Assembly (NCBI RefSeq): GCF_002272745.1 | Contig: NZ_NPBD01000007.1 | Coordinates: forward strand, 248,001-312,000 | Direction of reading: 5' to 3' | Origin: Terribacillus saccharophilus | GTDB taxonomy: Bacteria > Bacillota > Bacilli > Bacillales > Amphibacillaceae | DNA length: 64,000 nucleotides | Shown here: one piece after another, positions 1-8,729 of the stretch | How the letters are laid out: every line of letters begins with the position of its first letter | How positions within the stretch are numbered: position 1 is the first letter of the stretch | Program-made: the position numbers and the translations under genes | Notes under the pieces: generated by a model | The model's input: the letters and a program-made list of their open reading frames with translations, nothing else | What the model was told of the DNA's origin: nothing | The model's database searches: none

Positions 1-231
1 ATTGGTCTGATCAATTTAATTCATCTATTGAATCCTGATCGAATTATTCTTGGTGGAGGTGTGATGGAGAGTGCTGAGTTTCTCCTCCCTCCATTGAAAG
101 AAGAGGTTGCGATCCGAGCATTGACGGAACAAGCTGCTCAGACTGAGATAATGGTAAGTAAACATGGTAAGTATGCGACGGCATTAGGGGCAGTGGCGCT
201 GCAATTGGTTGATCTGTTTGCCCCGGTATAA
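1..231 (+). CDS. ROK-family sugar kinase, C-terminal end (partial)
   Basis: The reading frame is open from base 1 and stops at TAA 229-231, so only the last 76 residues are in the window. The segment NPDRIILGGGV is typical of the C-terminal lobe of ROK kinases (fructokinase/glucokinase, GmuE/ScrK-like), where a Gly-rich turn follows Pro-(E/D)-Arg-Ile-Ile. A trailing TALGAVALQL helix also fits the family. These enzymes phosphorylate free hexoses in the cytoplasm with ATP. The actual sugar cannot be told from this fragment. The gene converges on galM and shares a hairpin terminator with it. The family call is good; the substrate is unknown. Confidence 0.8.
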   Translation: MGLINLIHLLNPDRIILGGGVMESAEFLLPPLKEEVAIRALTEQAAQTEIMVSKHGKYATALGAVALQLVDLFAPV

Positions 232-232
232 T

Positions 233-264
233 AAAAGCAGCCAATCTATCGATTGGCTGCTTTT
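233..264. terminator. bidirectional intrinsic terminator
   Basis: A perfect 14-bp inverted repeat (233-246 / 251-264) with a 4-base loop carries A4 on the left and T4 on the right. It can end both the ROK kinase (plus) and galM (minus, stop at 269). Confidence 0.85.
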
Positions 265-268
265 ATAT

Positions 269-1300
269 TTATTTGGTTGTAAAAGAGAATACAGTCTCTT
301 TTCGGTACTCCTCACCTGGCTTTAAAATGAGATCCGGGAAACCGTCATGATGCAAGGCTGCAGGGAAAGCTTGTGTTTCAAAACAAATTCCTAGGTGCTT
401 TTCCGACTTGCGTTCCTTTAGTTCCAATGAATTATCCAGGCCGTTACCTGTGTATAAAACGAGACCAGGCTGGTTCGATTCGATAGTCATCAGTCGTCCG
501 CTTTCTGGATCATAGAGCCCGGCTTTTGGTTTCTCATTGTTTGTGAACAAGAAATAGTGATCGATGCCTGCTCCGGCAATACGAAGCTGATTATGCGGTG
601 TGCTGAATACTTCCTGTAACGGTTTGAATGATCGCAAATCGAATGGAGAAGCAGCTGTATCCAGCAGTCTTCCTGTTGAAATCAGCTCTTCATCCAACTC
701 CGTGTACTGATCACTTGCGACCAATGCCTGCTGCGTGGCAACGGTCCTTTTCAGGCCGCCGCTGAGATTGAAGTACGTATGGTTTGTCAGAGTGACAGGA
801 GTTGCTTTGTCAGTTGTTGCTTTATAAAGAATCGCCAGTTTATTGTCCTCTGAAAGGGTATAAGTGACATTCACCGTCAAATTGCCTGGATAGCCACCTT
901 CGCCATCCTTACTAGTATGATATAGTCGAAGACCGTTAGTTTCATTCTCTTCAAAAGGTTCTACTTCCCATAGTACTTGGTGAAACCCCTCAGGACCGCC
1001 ATGCAAATGATGTTTCCCTTCATTTGCTTCCAGTTGAAATGTTTCATTATCTAATTCAAATTTAGACTCTTGTATTCGTCCGGCCACCTGGCCGATTAAG
1101 GCTCCGAAATAGTTAGGGTTATCTTGATAATCCTGAAGATTTCGATAGCCTAATACGATATTTTCCAAGTTTCCGTCTTTATCAGGAACTTCTAGGGAAG
1201 TAATGATGCCTCCAAAGTTCAGCACTTCAAGCCGCATCCCTTTTTTATTAGTTACAGTGTACAAGTCCCATCCATCCTGAAGCGCAGTCTTTTCGATCAT
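269..1300 (-). CDS. galM: aldose 1-epimerase (galactose mutarotase)
   Basis: A 343-residue GalM-type mutarotase that interconverts alpha and beta galactose or glucose and feeds beta-galactose-derived sugar into the Leloir pathway. It has the family's NHTYFNLSG and YFGALIGQVAGRI motifs and an HHLHGG segment carrying catalytic-site histidine. I start it at ATG 1298-1300, where it overlaps the galT stop codon as ATGA, so translation is probably coupled. A longer in-frame extension to 1480 lies wholly inside galT and is not credible. It is the last gene of a minus-strand galK-galT-galM operon and ends at a shared terminator. Confidence 0.93.
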   Translation of the reverse strand: MIEKTALQDGWDLYTVTNKKGMRLEVLNFGGIITSLEVPDKDGNLENIVLGYRNLQDYQDNPNYFGALIGQVAGRIQESKFELDNETFQLEANEGKHHLHGGPEGFHQVLWEVEPFEENETNGLRLYHTSKDGEGGYPGNLTVNVTYTLSEDNKLAILYKATTDKATPVTLTNHTYFNLSGGLKRTVATQQALVASDQYTELDEELISTGRLLDTAASPFDLRSFKPLQEVFSTPHNQLRIAGAGIDHYFLFTNNEKPKAGLYDPESGRLMTIESNQPGLVLYTGNGLDNSLELKERKSEKHLGICFETQAFPAALHHDGFPDLILKPGEEYRKETVFSFTTK

Positions 1301-2790
1301 GAAGACACCACTTTCTGATTGAGTTTTGAGATAAAGCGCTGAAAAGTTGTATCGTCCTTGAAGACACCAGCATCCTCCAATACACGGACGAATTTCTTGC
1401 CAAGTTCTTTTTGTACAACTTCTTTTGCATATTGTTCGTTGTGAAGGAAGCCATGTTTCTCCCGCAATTCCTGAGCCCATTCTTCGTGCGGAGGGTCCAC
1501 TACATCTGCTTTTCCAGTGAGGAACTTATAAATTGTTTCAAGCTCCGTTTTCAAGCGTGGTGGCAAAACAGCAAGACCCATCACTTCAATCAACCCGATG
1601 TTTTCTTTTTTAATATGATGCACATCTGCATGCGGGTGAAAGATACCTAATGGATGAGTAGCTGTCGTACGATTATTGCGTAGTACAAGATCCATTTCAT
1701 ACAATTCATCACGCATTCTCGCGATTGGAGTGATTGTATTATGAGGCGTGTCATCTGAATAAGACAGGATGGACGCATCTTCATCATCGTAATCACGCCA
1801 AAACGCTAGAATGCTTTCTGCTGCTTTCACAAGTTTTTCTTGATCATTCGCCTTGAGCCGGATGACCGTCAGCGGCCATTTGAGCACAGCTGCGCTAACA
1901 TCTGGATGCGCATGAATCGGGAAGGTGTAGCGTTCTTCCGCATTGGTCATGGCAAAGGTATAGCGTCCAGCTTGATAATGATCGTGGGAGAGAATGGATC
2001 CCCCTACAATCGGCAAATCGGCATTTGAACCGATGAAATAATGAGGGAACTTCTCCACAAATTCAACCAGTCTGCGGAATGTATCTGCATTAATTTTCAT
2101 ATCCCGGTGTTCATCTGAGAGTACAATGCTGTGTTCATCATAATAAACATAGGGAGAATACTGGAAAAACCATTTTTCCTCTCCTAATGACAATTCAATT
2201 ACGCGGTGGTTGGAGCGTGCGGGATATCCGATTCTGCCACCGTAGCCTTCATTTTCTCTACACAGCACACAAAGAGGGTAGGAATTATCCTGTTTCGTCA
2301 TCCGCTCGCGCTTGATTTGCTCTGGATCTTTTTCAGGTTTGGACAGGTTGATAGTAATGTCCATTTCGCCGTATTCCGTCTGTGTTTTATACGAAATGTT
2401 TTTCTTGATGCGATTCATCTGGATGTAATTGCTGTTCTTGCTAAGATTATAAAAGTAATTTGTTGCTTGATCTGGTGATTTTTTATAATAGCGATCAAAT
2501 AAAGTTTGAACAGTGGAAGGGCGAGGCATGAAGCAATTCATCAATGATGCAGCAAGCATCTCCTTCTCATCCAAAATGTTATCGATAATATCTTCTTTCA
2601 CGGCATATTCGATGATTCGATCTACTAAATCCGGTATAGAATCGGAGCTTGTTAGAATCTTATGTGCCGGATATGTTGTTATCTTCAACAAGTGCATCAC
2701 TTGGTTGCGTACATAGATGATGTCTCGTTCCTGTATCAAATCTTCCTTACAAGTCTGTTCCAATAAAGTCTCAATATCTGAATAAATCAT
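1297..2790 (-). CDS. galT: UDP-glucose--hexose-1-phosphate uridylyltransferase, Firmicute class II
   Basis: A 497-residue GalT of the long Gram-positive class, unlike the ~350-residue enterobacterial type. It transfers UMP between UDP-glucose and galactose-1-phosphate. Visible family landmarks include YCVLCRENEGYGGR-like sequence around the conserved LCRENEGY, the segment SHDHYQAG with the His residues of the active site, and NTITPIARMR downstream. The start ATG at 2790 has an AAAGGATG ribosome-binding site. It begins 13 nt after galK stops and overlaps galM by 4 nt, so the three genes form one transcript. galE, which completes the pathway, is not seen next to it; the GalE-like gene at 40.1 kb sits in a different context. 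Confidence 0.95.
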   Translation of the reverse strand: MIYSDIETLLEQTCKEDLIQERDIIYVRNQVMHLLKITTYPAHKILTSSDSIPDLVDRIIEYAVKEDIIDNILDEKEMLAASLMNCFMPRPSTVQTLFDRYYKKSPDQATNYFYNLSKNSNYIQMNRIKKNISYKTQTEYGEMDITINLSKPEKDPEQIKRERMTKQDNSYPLCVLCRENEGYGGRIGYPARSNHRVIELSLGEEKWFFQYSPYVYYDEHSIVLSDEHRDMKINADTFRRLVEFVEKFPHYFIGSNADLPIVGGSILSHDHYQAGRYTFAMTNAEERYTFPIHAHPDVSAAVLKWPLTVIRLKANDQEKLVKAAESILAFWRDYDDEDASILSYSDDTPHNTITPIARMRDELYEMDLVLRNNRTTATHPLGIFHPHADVHHIKKENIGLIEVMGLAVLPPRLKTELETIYKFLTGKADVVDPPHEEWAQELREKHGFLHNEQYAKEVVQKELGKKFVRVLEDAGVFKDDTTFQRFISKLNQKVVSS

Positions 2791-2803
2791 ATGAACACAT
2801 CCT

Positions 2804-3976
2804 TTATGCTAGTTCCTTTGCACCGTCACCGATTGTTGCGGTATAGAAGGTTGCTTCATATCCGATTTTTTCTTTATAGTGCTTCTGGATACCTGCTTGA
2901 ACAGCATCCGCTTTATCTTTTTCCACTAGTGCAATAGCACAGCCGCCGAATCCAGCTCCGGTCATCCGAGCACCTAGAACGCCATCCTGTGCCCAAGCAG
3001 CTTCAACAATCGTATCGAGTTCCTGTCCTGTCACTTCATAGTCATCCCGCAGTGAACGATGCGAATCATTCATCAATTCCCCGAATGCAGCCAAGTCATG
3101 CTTTTGAAGTTTCTTTAGTGCCTCAATTGTGCGGTTGTTTTCATATACAGCATGGCGGGCGCGTTTGATGTGAACGGGATTGCTGATTAATGTGTGGTAC
3201 TGTTCAAAAGTATCGGGTGTTAGCTCTCCGAGACTATTAATCTTCAGTTCTTGCTGCAAATCCTGCAAAGCAGCTTCGCATTCTGATCGGCGTTCGTTAT
3301 ACTTTGAGCCGGATAATGTTCGTTGTTTATTCGTATTTGCAATCAAGATAACGTGTTCAGACAGGTCCACAGGTGCGTGCTCGTAATCCAATGTGTTGCA
3401 GTCAAGCAAAATGGCGTGGCCTTGTTTGCCCATTCCGACCGAAAATTGGTCCATGATACCGCTGTTTACACCGATATATTCATTTTCCACCCGTTGCCCA
3501 AGCTGTACAAGCGGAATTCGTTCCATTTCCAGTCCGTATATACTATTAACCAATACGCCTGTGACTAGCTCAATGGAAGCTGAAGAGGAAAGCCCAGCTC
3601 CGTTCGGTATATCTCCATAGAAAAGGATATCCATGCCAGATGTTATTTTGTCTGTAGTTTGCTGAAGAAAAAGCAGTACGCCTTTTGGGTAATTGGCCCA
3701 ATCATCTTCAGATCGATAGGCAAGGTCATCTAATGTCCGTTCAATGATACCGTTTTCAGAAAAGTTCATGCTGTACAATCTGAGTAAGTTGTCACTGCGT
3801 TTTACAGTTAAAGCATAAGTACCATAGGAGATTGCTGCTGGAAATACATGTCCGCCATTATAATCAGTGTGCTCGCCAATCAGATTTATTCTGCCGGGAG
3901 CAAAGAACTGGCGTGGTGTTTCAGCAGTTTGGAAGATTTCTTGAAATGAAGCTGTTAAATTCGGCTTAGACGTCAT
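2804..3976 (-). CDS. galK: galactokinase
   Basis: A 390-residue GHMP kinase that phosphorylates galactose to galactose-1-phosphate with ATP. The galactokinase signature GRINLIGEHTDYNGG lies at residues ~28-42. The ATP-binding GHMP loop NGAGLSSSASIE is at ~125-136 and motif 3 (MTGAGFGGCA) is near the C-terminus. ATG 3974-3976 is preceded by TAGGAGGAAT, a strong ribosome-binding site. It is the first gene of galKTM and is transcribed divergently from the LacI-family regulator at 4154. The 177-bp space between them holds an inverted repeat likely read by that regulator. Length and motifs are normal for the family. Confidence 0.96.
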   Translation of the reverse strand: MTSKPNLTASFQEIFQTAETPRQFFAPGRINLIGEHTDYNGGHVFPAAISYGTYALTVKRSDNLLRLYSMNFSENGIIERTLDDLAYRSEDDWANYPKGVLLFLQQTTDKITSGMDILFYGDIPNGAGLSSSASIELVTGVLVNSIYGLEMERIPLVQLGQRVENEYIGVNSGIMDQFSVGMGKQGHAILLDCNTLDYEHAPVDLSEHVILIANTNKQRTLSGSKYNERRSECEAALQDLQQELKINSLGELTPDTFEQYHTLISNPVHIKRARHAVYENNRTIEALKKLQKHDLAAFGELMNDSHRSLRDDYEVTGQELDTIVEAAWAQDGVLGARMTGAGFGGCAIALVEKDKADAVQAGIQKHYKEKIGYEATFYTATIGDGAKELA

Positions 3977-4091
3977 TACGATTCCTCCTAAAGAGACTTT
4001 ATTAATTTAATTAACTAAGTTAGAGATAGTGTACTACAAGGCGAAAGTGGAAGCAAGAAATACTTCGATACAGATGTTAGTATAAAGTTTT

Positions 4092-4106
4092 AGTAAAAAG
4101 TTTACT
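4092..4106. promoter_or_regulatory. inverted-repeat operator candidate between galK and the LacI regulator
   Basis: AGTAAA-aag-TTTACT is a perfect 6-bp inverted repeat in the divergent control region. The same half-sites (AGTAAA and TTTACT) recur before ganS at 5200-5218, which suggests one LacI-family protein controls both operons. The spacing differs (3 versus 7 bases), so the match is incomplete. Confidence 0.45.
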
Positions 4107-4147
4107 CAAATTAGTTTTTCTGTCATAATTCAAAGCAGAAGAGGTGA

Positions 4148-5172
<1,025 letters not shown>

Positions 5173-5178
5173 GTTTGC

Positions 5179-5219
5179 GTAAATTATTTACCTTATATAA
5201 GTAAAATAATTGTTTACTT
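5179..5219 (+). promoter_or_regulatory. tandem palindromes upstream of ganS (operator candidates)
   Basis: There are two inverted repeats. GTAAATTATTTAC at 5179-5191 is a perfect 13-bp palindrome. AAGTAAA...TTTACTT at 5199-5219 has a 7-base spacer. The second shares half-sites with the galK/lacI intergenic repeat. A TTGTTT/TATATA-like promoter could lie in the same stretch, so a bound repressor would block it. Confidence 0.45.
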
Positions 5220-5246
5220 CAGATTACTACAATGCTATCTTTAAAG

Positions 5247-5262
5247 TTGTAAACGCTTTCAA
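5247..5262 (+). promoter_or_regulatory. catabolite-responsive element (cre) before ganS
   Basis: TTGTAAACGCTTTCAA fits the CcpA consensus WTGNAARCGNWWWCAW at every position. It ends 2 bases before the AAAGGAG ribosome-binding site of ganS. Being downstream of the presumed promoter, it should act by blocking transcription when preferred sugars are present. Confidence 0.85.
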
Positions 5263-5280
5263 TAAAAGGAGTGGGGTCGG

Positions 5281-6549
5281 GTGAAAAGGAAAAAGCTAGT
5301 GCTTGGCTTAGTATCTGGATTGATGACAGGAGTTTTGTTGGCTGGATGTGGACCGCAAGAGAGCGGGGCAGATGGAAGTGAGTCAGAGAAAAGTGACAAA
5401 TTAGTTATTTGGGAAGATAAAGAGAAAGCCATCGGTATCGAAGACGCTGTTGCCGAATTTGAGAAGGAACATGATGTGACAGTAGAAATTATTGAGAAAA
5501 ACTATGCACAGCAATTAGAAGATTTACGCCTGGACGGCCCAGGAGGGTCAGGACCGGATGTATTCACAATGCCAGGAGATCAAATGGGATCGGCTGTAAC
5601 AGAGGGCTTGGTGAAAGAAATAGCTGTAGATGAAACACTCCAATCCACTTACACGGAGTCAGCCATGCAGTCACAGATCGTTGATGGCAAAGTGTATGGT
5701 CTTCCGAAAGCTGTTGAAACGACGATGCTCTACTATAATAAGGATCTTATAACCGAAGAAGAACTGCCGCAGGATTTGGAGGGGTGGTTCAATTATTCCA
5801 AGGAAGTTAGAAAAGGCGAGCAATACGGCTTTCTTGCACAGTTTGATCAGACGTATTACGCCAATAGCGTGCTGAGTGGTTATGGTGGATATGTCTTTGG
5901 TAAGAACAGCGATGGTACATTCAATCCGGAAGATATCGGACTGAACAATGAGGGATCTGTAGAAGGAGCGAATGAAATTAAACGTTTCTACGATGAGAAG
6001 ATCTTCCCGGCTGGTATGGTAGGTGAGCAAGGTATCAATGTAATCGAATCGCTGTTTACAGAAGGAAAAGCTGCCGCTATCATTTCAGGTCCATGGAACC
6101 TGGAACCATTTGAAACAGCCGGAATCGACTATGGCATTGCTTCCTTACCGAAGCTATCAAATGGGGAGAACATGCGCGCTTTCATCGGAGTTAAAAGCTA
6201 TAACGTAAGTACTTTTTCAAAGAATGCCGAGTTGGCAGAAGAGCTAGTTAAGTATTTGAGTAATGAAGAAGTTTCGAAGGTTCGTTATGAAAAGACAAAA
6301 GAAGTTCCGGCAGTGAAAGCGCTGGCAGAGGATCAGGAAGTAATGGAAAGTGATGCTTCCAAGGCTATCGCGGAACAATCACAGTTCTCTGACCTCACAC
6401 CTGGTATACCAGAAATGAATGAAGTATGGAAACCTACGGATGCTGCACTGCAGACAATTGCGACCGGAAAATCTGAGCCGCAAGAAGCGCTTGATCAGGC
6501 GGTAAAATCTATTGAAGGTCAAATAGAGGCAAATCACGGCGGAAAATGA
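5281..6549 (+). CDS. ganS: galacto-oligosaccharide ABC transporter substrate-binding lipoprotein
   Basis: A 422-residue extracellular solute-binding protein of the maltose/oligosaccharide (CUT1) class. The N-terminus is a lipoprotein signal peptide with lipobox LLAGC, cysteine ~23, so the mature protein is tethered outside the membrane. The start is GTG 5281 with AAAGGAG 9 nt upstream. It is followed by two CUT1 permeases and a GH42 beta-galactosidase, the order of B. subtilis ganSPQA. Galactan-derived beta-1,4-galacto-oligosaccharides are therefore the inferred cargo, though maltodextrin-type sugars cannot be excluded from the protein alone. A perfect cre in its leader indicates carbon catabolite repression. 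Confidence 0.88.
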   Translation: MKRKKLVLGLVSGLMTGVLLAGCGPQESGADGSESEKSDKLVIWEDKEKAIGIEDAVAEFEKEHDVTVEIIEKNYAQQLEDLRLDGPGGSGPDVFTMPGDQMGSAVTEGLVKEIAVDETLQSTYTESAMQSQIVDGKVYGLPKAVETTMLYYNKDLITEEELPQDLEGWFNYSKEVRKGEQYGFLAQFDQTYYANSVLSGYGGYVFGKNSDGTFNPEDIGLNNEGSVEGANEIKRFYDEKIFPAGMVGEQGINVIESLFTEGKAAAIISGPWNLEPFETAGIDYGIASLPKLSNGENMRAFIGVKSYNVSTFSKNAELAEELVKYLSNEEVSKVRYEKTKEVPAVKALAEDQEVMESDASKAIAEQSQFSDLTPGIPEMNEVWKPTDAALQTIATGKSEPQEALDQAVKSIEGQIEANHGGK

Positions 6550-6554
6550 TAGGG

Positions 6555-6579
6555 ACGCGCCGGCATTGTGCCGGCGCGT
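6555..6579 (+). promoter_or_regulatory. GC-rich intercistronic hairpin between ganS and ganP
   Basis: An 11-bp perfect stem ACGCGCCGGCA / TGCCGGCGCGT with a 3-nt loop lies just after the ganS stop and is not followed by a T-run. This is typical of a 3'-end stabiliser that lets the binding-protein message outlast the permease part. It is far more GC-rich than its surroundings. Confidence 0.6.
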
Positions 6580-6606
6580 ATTTCCTATGTACGAGGAGGA
6601 ATAGTC

Positions 6607-7863
6607 ATGCAGCATCGTAAAGTAGCATTGTTGCTCTCGATCATACCAGGTTTCGGTCAGTTTTATCATCGGCAATGGCTGAAAGGATTATTGTTTCTGC
6701 TGGTAACCGTTTCTTTCTTTGTTGCATTTAAAGATCTGTTGAATATGGGACTGTGGGGTATTGTCACGCTTGGGACTGAGATTCCGAGGGACAACTCTAT
6801 TTTCTTACTGGCAGAAGGACTCATAGCGTTGATTGTCATCTTCCTAGGTTTGATTGTCTATTATTTGAATCTGCGGGATGCCTATAAAACAGGTGTTATG
6901 CGAGATAACAAGCAGACACTGTATACACTTCGGCAGCAGTATCAGCACGTGCTGTTCAAGGGTTATCCGTATTTGATTAGCGGACCGGCATTCCTGCTGC
7001 TATTATTCGCTGTCGTTTTCCCGATCCTTTTCAGCTTCGCGATCGCCTTTACGAATTATGATTTATATAATTCACCACCAGCTAAACTGGTCGAATGGGT
7101 CGGGTTTAGTACATTCAAGGAAATCTTCACTGTCGACATTTGGCGTTCAACTTTCTTCGATGTACTTGCATGGACGGTAGTCTGGACAATTGTAGCGTCA
7201 ACGCTGCAAGTGGCATTAGGAATCTTTCTTGCAGTGGTTGTAAATCAAAAAGAAATACGTTTCAAGAAATTGTTTCGTACGATCCTTGTATTGCCATGGG
7301 CAGTTCCTGGTTTCGTCACCATCTTGATTTTCGCAGGCTTATTTAACGACAGCTTCGGAGCAGTCAACAACGATATCCTTGCCGTACTCGGCATCGATGC
7401 AATTCCTTGGCTGACAGATCCGAACTGGGCGCGATTTGCACTGATCATGATGCAAGGATGGCTCGGTTTCCCTTATATTTTTCTCGTGACAACAGGTGTG
7501 CTGCAATCGATACCTGAGGACCTGTATGAAGCGGCGACAATCGATGGGGCGTCTGCCTTTTCGAAGTTTCGCCACATCACTATGCCAATGATTCTATTAT
7601 CGATCTCACCCATCATCATCACGCAATTTACGTTCAACTTTAATAACTTTAATATTATCTATCTGTTTAATGCGGGAGGTCCGGCGGTTCCGGATTCCAC
7701 TGCTGGCGGTACAGATATTTTAGTTTCATGGATTTATAAACTGACGATGCAGTCCAGCCAATATGCTTTAGCAGCTGCCCTGACTATCATGTTATCTGTT
7801 GTTGTCGTATCCATTGCGTTATGGCAGTTCCGAAAATCAAGTACATTCAAGGAAGGAGCATGA
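6607..7863 (+). CDS. ganP: sugar ABC transporter permease (MalF-like)
   Basis: A 418-residue membrane permease with an N-terminal pair of helices followed by the six-helix binding-protein-dependent transport core. The cytoplasmic EAA loop reads YEAATIDGASAFSKF and docks the ATPase. I start it at ATG 6607, which has GAGGAGGA 6 nt upstream; an extension to 6568 would run through the hairpin. It couples to ganQ by an ATGA overlap (ATG 7860, stop 7861-7863). No ATPase gene lies in the cluster, so a shared MsmX-type ATPase encoded elsewhere is inferred to power it, as in B. subtilis. Confidence 0.9.
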   Translation: MQHRKVALLLSIIPGFGQFYHRQWLKGLLFLLVTVSFFVAFKDLLNMGLWGIVTLGTEIPRDNSIFLLAEGLIALIVIFLGLIVYYLNLRDAYKTGVMRDNKQTLYTLRQQYQHVLFKGYPYLISGPAFLLLLFAVVFPILFSFAIAFTNYDLYNSPPAKLVEWVGFSTFKEIFTVDIWRSTFFDVLAWTVVWTIVASTLQVALGIFLAVVVNQKEIRFKKLFRTILVLPWAVPGFVTILIFAGLFNDSFGAVNNDILAVLGIDAIPWLTDPNWARFALIMMQGWLGFPYIFLVTTGVLQSIPEDLYEAATIDGASAFSKFRHITMPMILLSISPIIITQFTFNFNNFNIIYLFNAGGPAVPDSTAGGTDILVSWIYKLTMQSSQYALAAALTIMLSVVVVSIALWQFRKSSTFKEGA

Positions 7864-7865
7864 GC

Positions 7866-8708
7866 ATGCGCAATCGATCTCGTTTGATTCGCCTTACACT
7901 TTCCTATGGTGTGCTGATTGTTATGTCGATTATGATTCTATATCCGCTTGCGTGGACAATTGGCGCAAGCTTCAATCCTGGTAACAGCTTAATCAGTACA
8001 TCCATCATTCCGAAAAATCCAACATTGGCACATTATAAGGAGCTATTCGAAGGCTCCGCTTCCCTGCCTTATGGGCAGTGGTATGTGAATTCGGTAAAAA
8101 TCAGCTTTTTCACTATGGTTGGTGCCATCATCAGTGTATCGTTTACAGGCTATGCCTTTTCACGCTTCCGTTTTAAAGGCAAGAAAAACACATTGACCGT
8201 CTTTCTGCTGCTGCAGATGATTCCGCAATTCTCTGCGCTTATTGCACTTTTTGTGCTGGCGCAGATGCTGGATATGGTCAATAGTCATTGGCTGCTGATT
8301 CTACTGTATATTGGTGGCTTGATTCCGATGAATACCTACTTAATGAAGGGTTATATGGATTCGATTCCGATGGAGCTTGATGAAAGTGCGCGGATTGATG
8401 GCGCCAGCTTCACCCGGACATTTTGGCAGATTATCATGCCATTATCGAAGCCGATGCTTGCGGTTGTCGCTATGAATGGGTTCACTGTGCCATTAGGAGA
8501 TTTTGTCTTATCCTCCGTCATACTGCGAAAGACAGAAGCTTATACGCTTCCGATCGGGCTATTTAACTTAGTAAATGAAGTAATGGGGGCGAGCTACACG
8601 ACCTTTGCTGCCGGAGCTATTTTGATCAGTATTCCAATCGCCATCGTCTTCTTGCTGCTGCAGCGGAACTTTGTTTCCGGACTGACGACCGGCGGAACAA
8701 AAGGATAA
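7866..8708 (+). CDS. ganQ: sugar ABC transporter permease (MalG-like)
   Basis: A 280-residue six-helix permease that pairs with GanP in the membrane. The EAA loop is LDESARIDGASFTRTF. Two ATGs sit at 7860 and 7866. The second is preferred because AAGGAG (7853-7858) lies 7 nt before it but only 1 nt before the first. An extension back to 7821 lies inside ganP. ganA follows after 15-21 nt, so transporter and hydrolase are co-transcribed. The length matches MalG-type permeases. Confidence 0.9.
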   Translation: MRNRSRLIRLTLSYGVLIVMSIMILYPLAWTIGASFNPGNSLISTSIIPKNPTLAHYKELFEGSASLPYGQWYVNSVKISFFTMVGAIISVSFTGYAFSRFRFKGKKNTLTVFLLLQMIPQFSALIALFVLAQMLDMVNSHWLLILLYIGGLIPMNTYLMKGYMDSIPMELDESARIDGASFTRTFWQIIMPLSKPMLAVVAMNGFTVPLGDFVLSSVILRKTEAYTLPIGLFNLVNEVMGASYTTFAAGAILISIPIAIVFLLLQRNFVSGLTTGGTKG

Positions 8709-8729
8709 CCAGAAAAGGGAGAGATGAAA

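Noticed and set aside
269..1480. 403-residue version of galM
   Set aside because: The extra 60 N-terminal residues lie entirely inside galT in another frame and have no GalM similarity; the ATGA overlap marks the true start.
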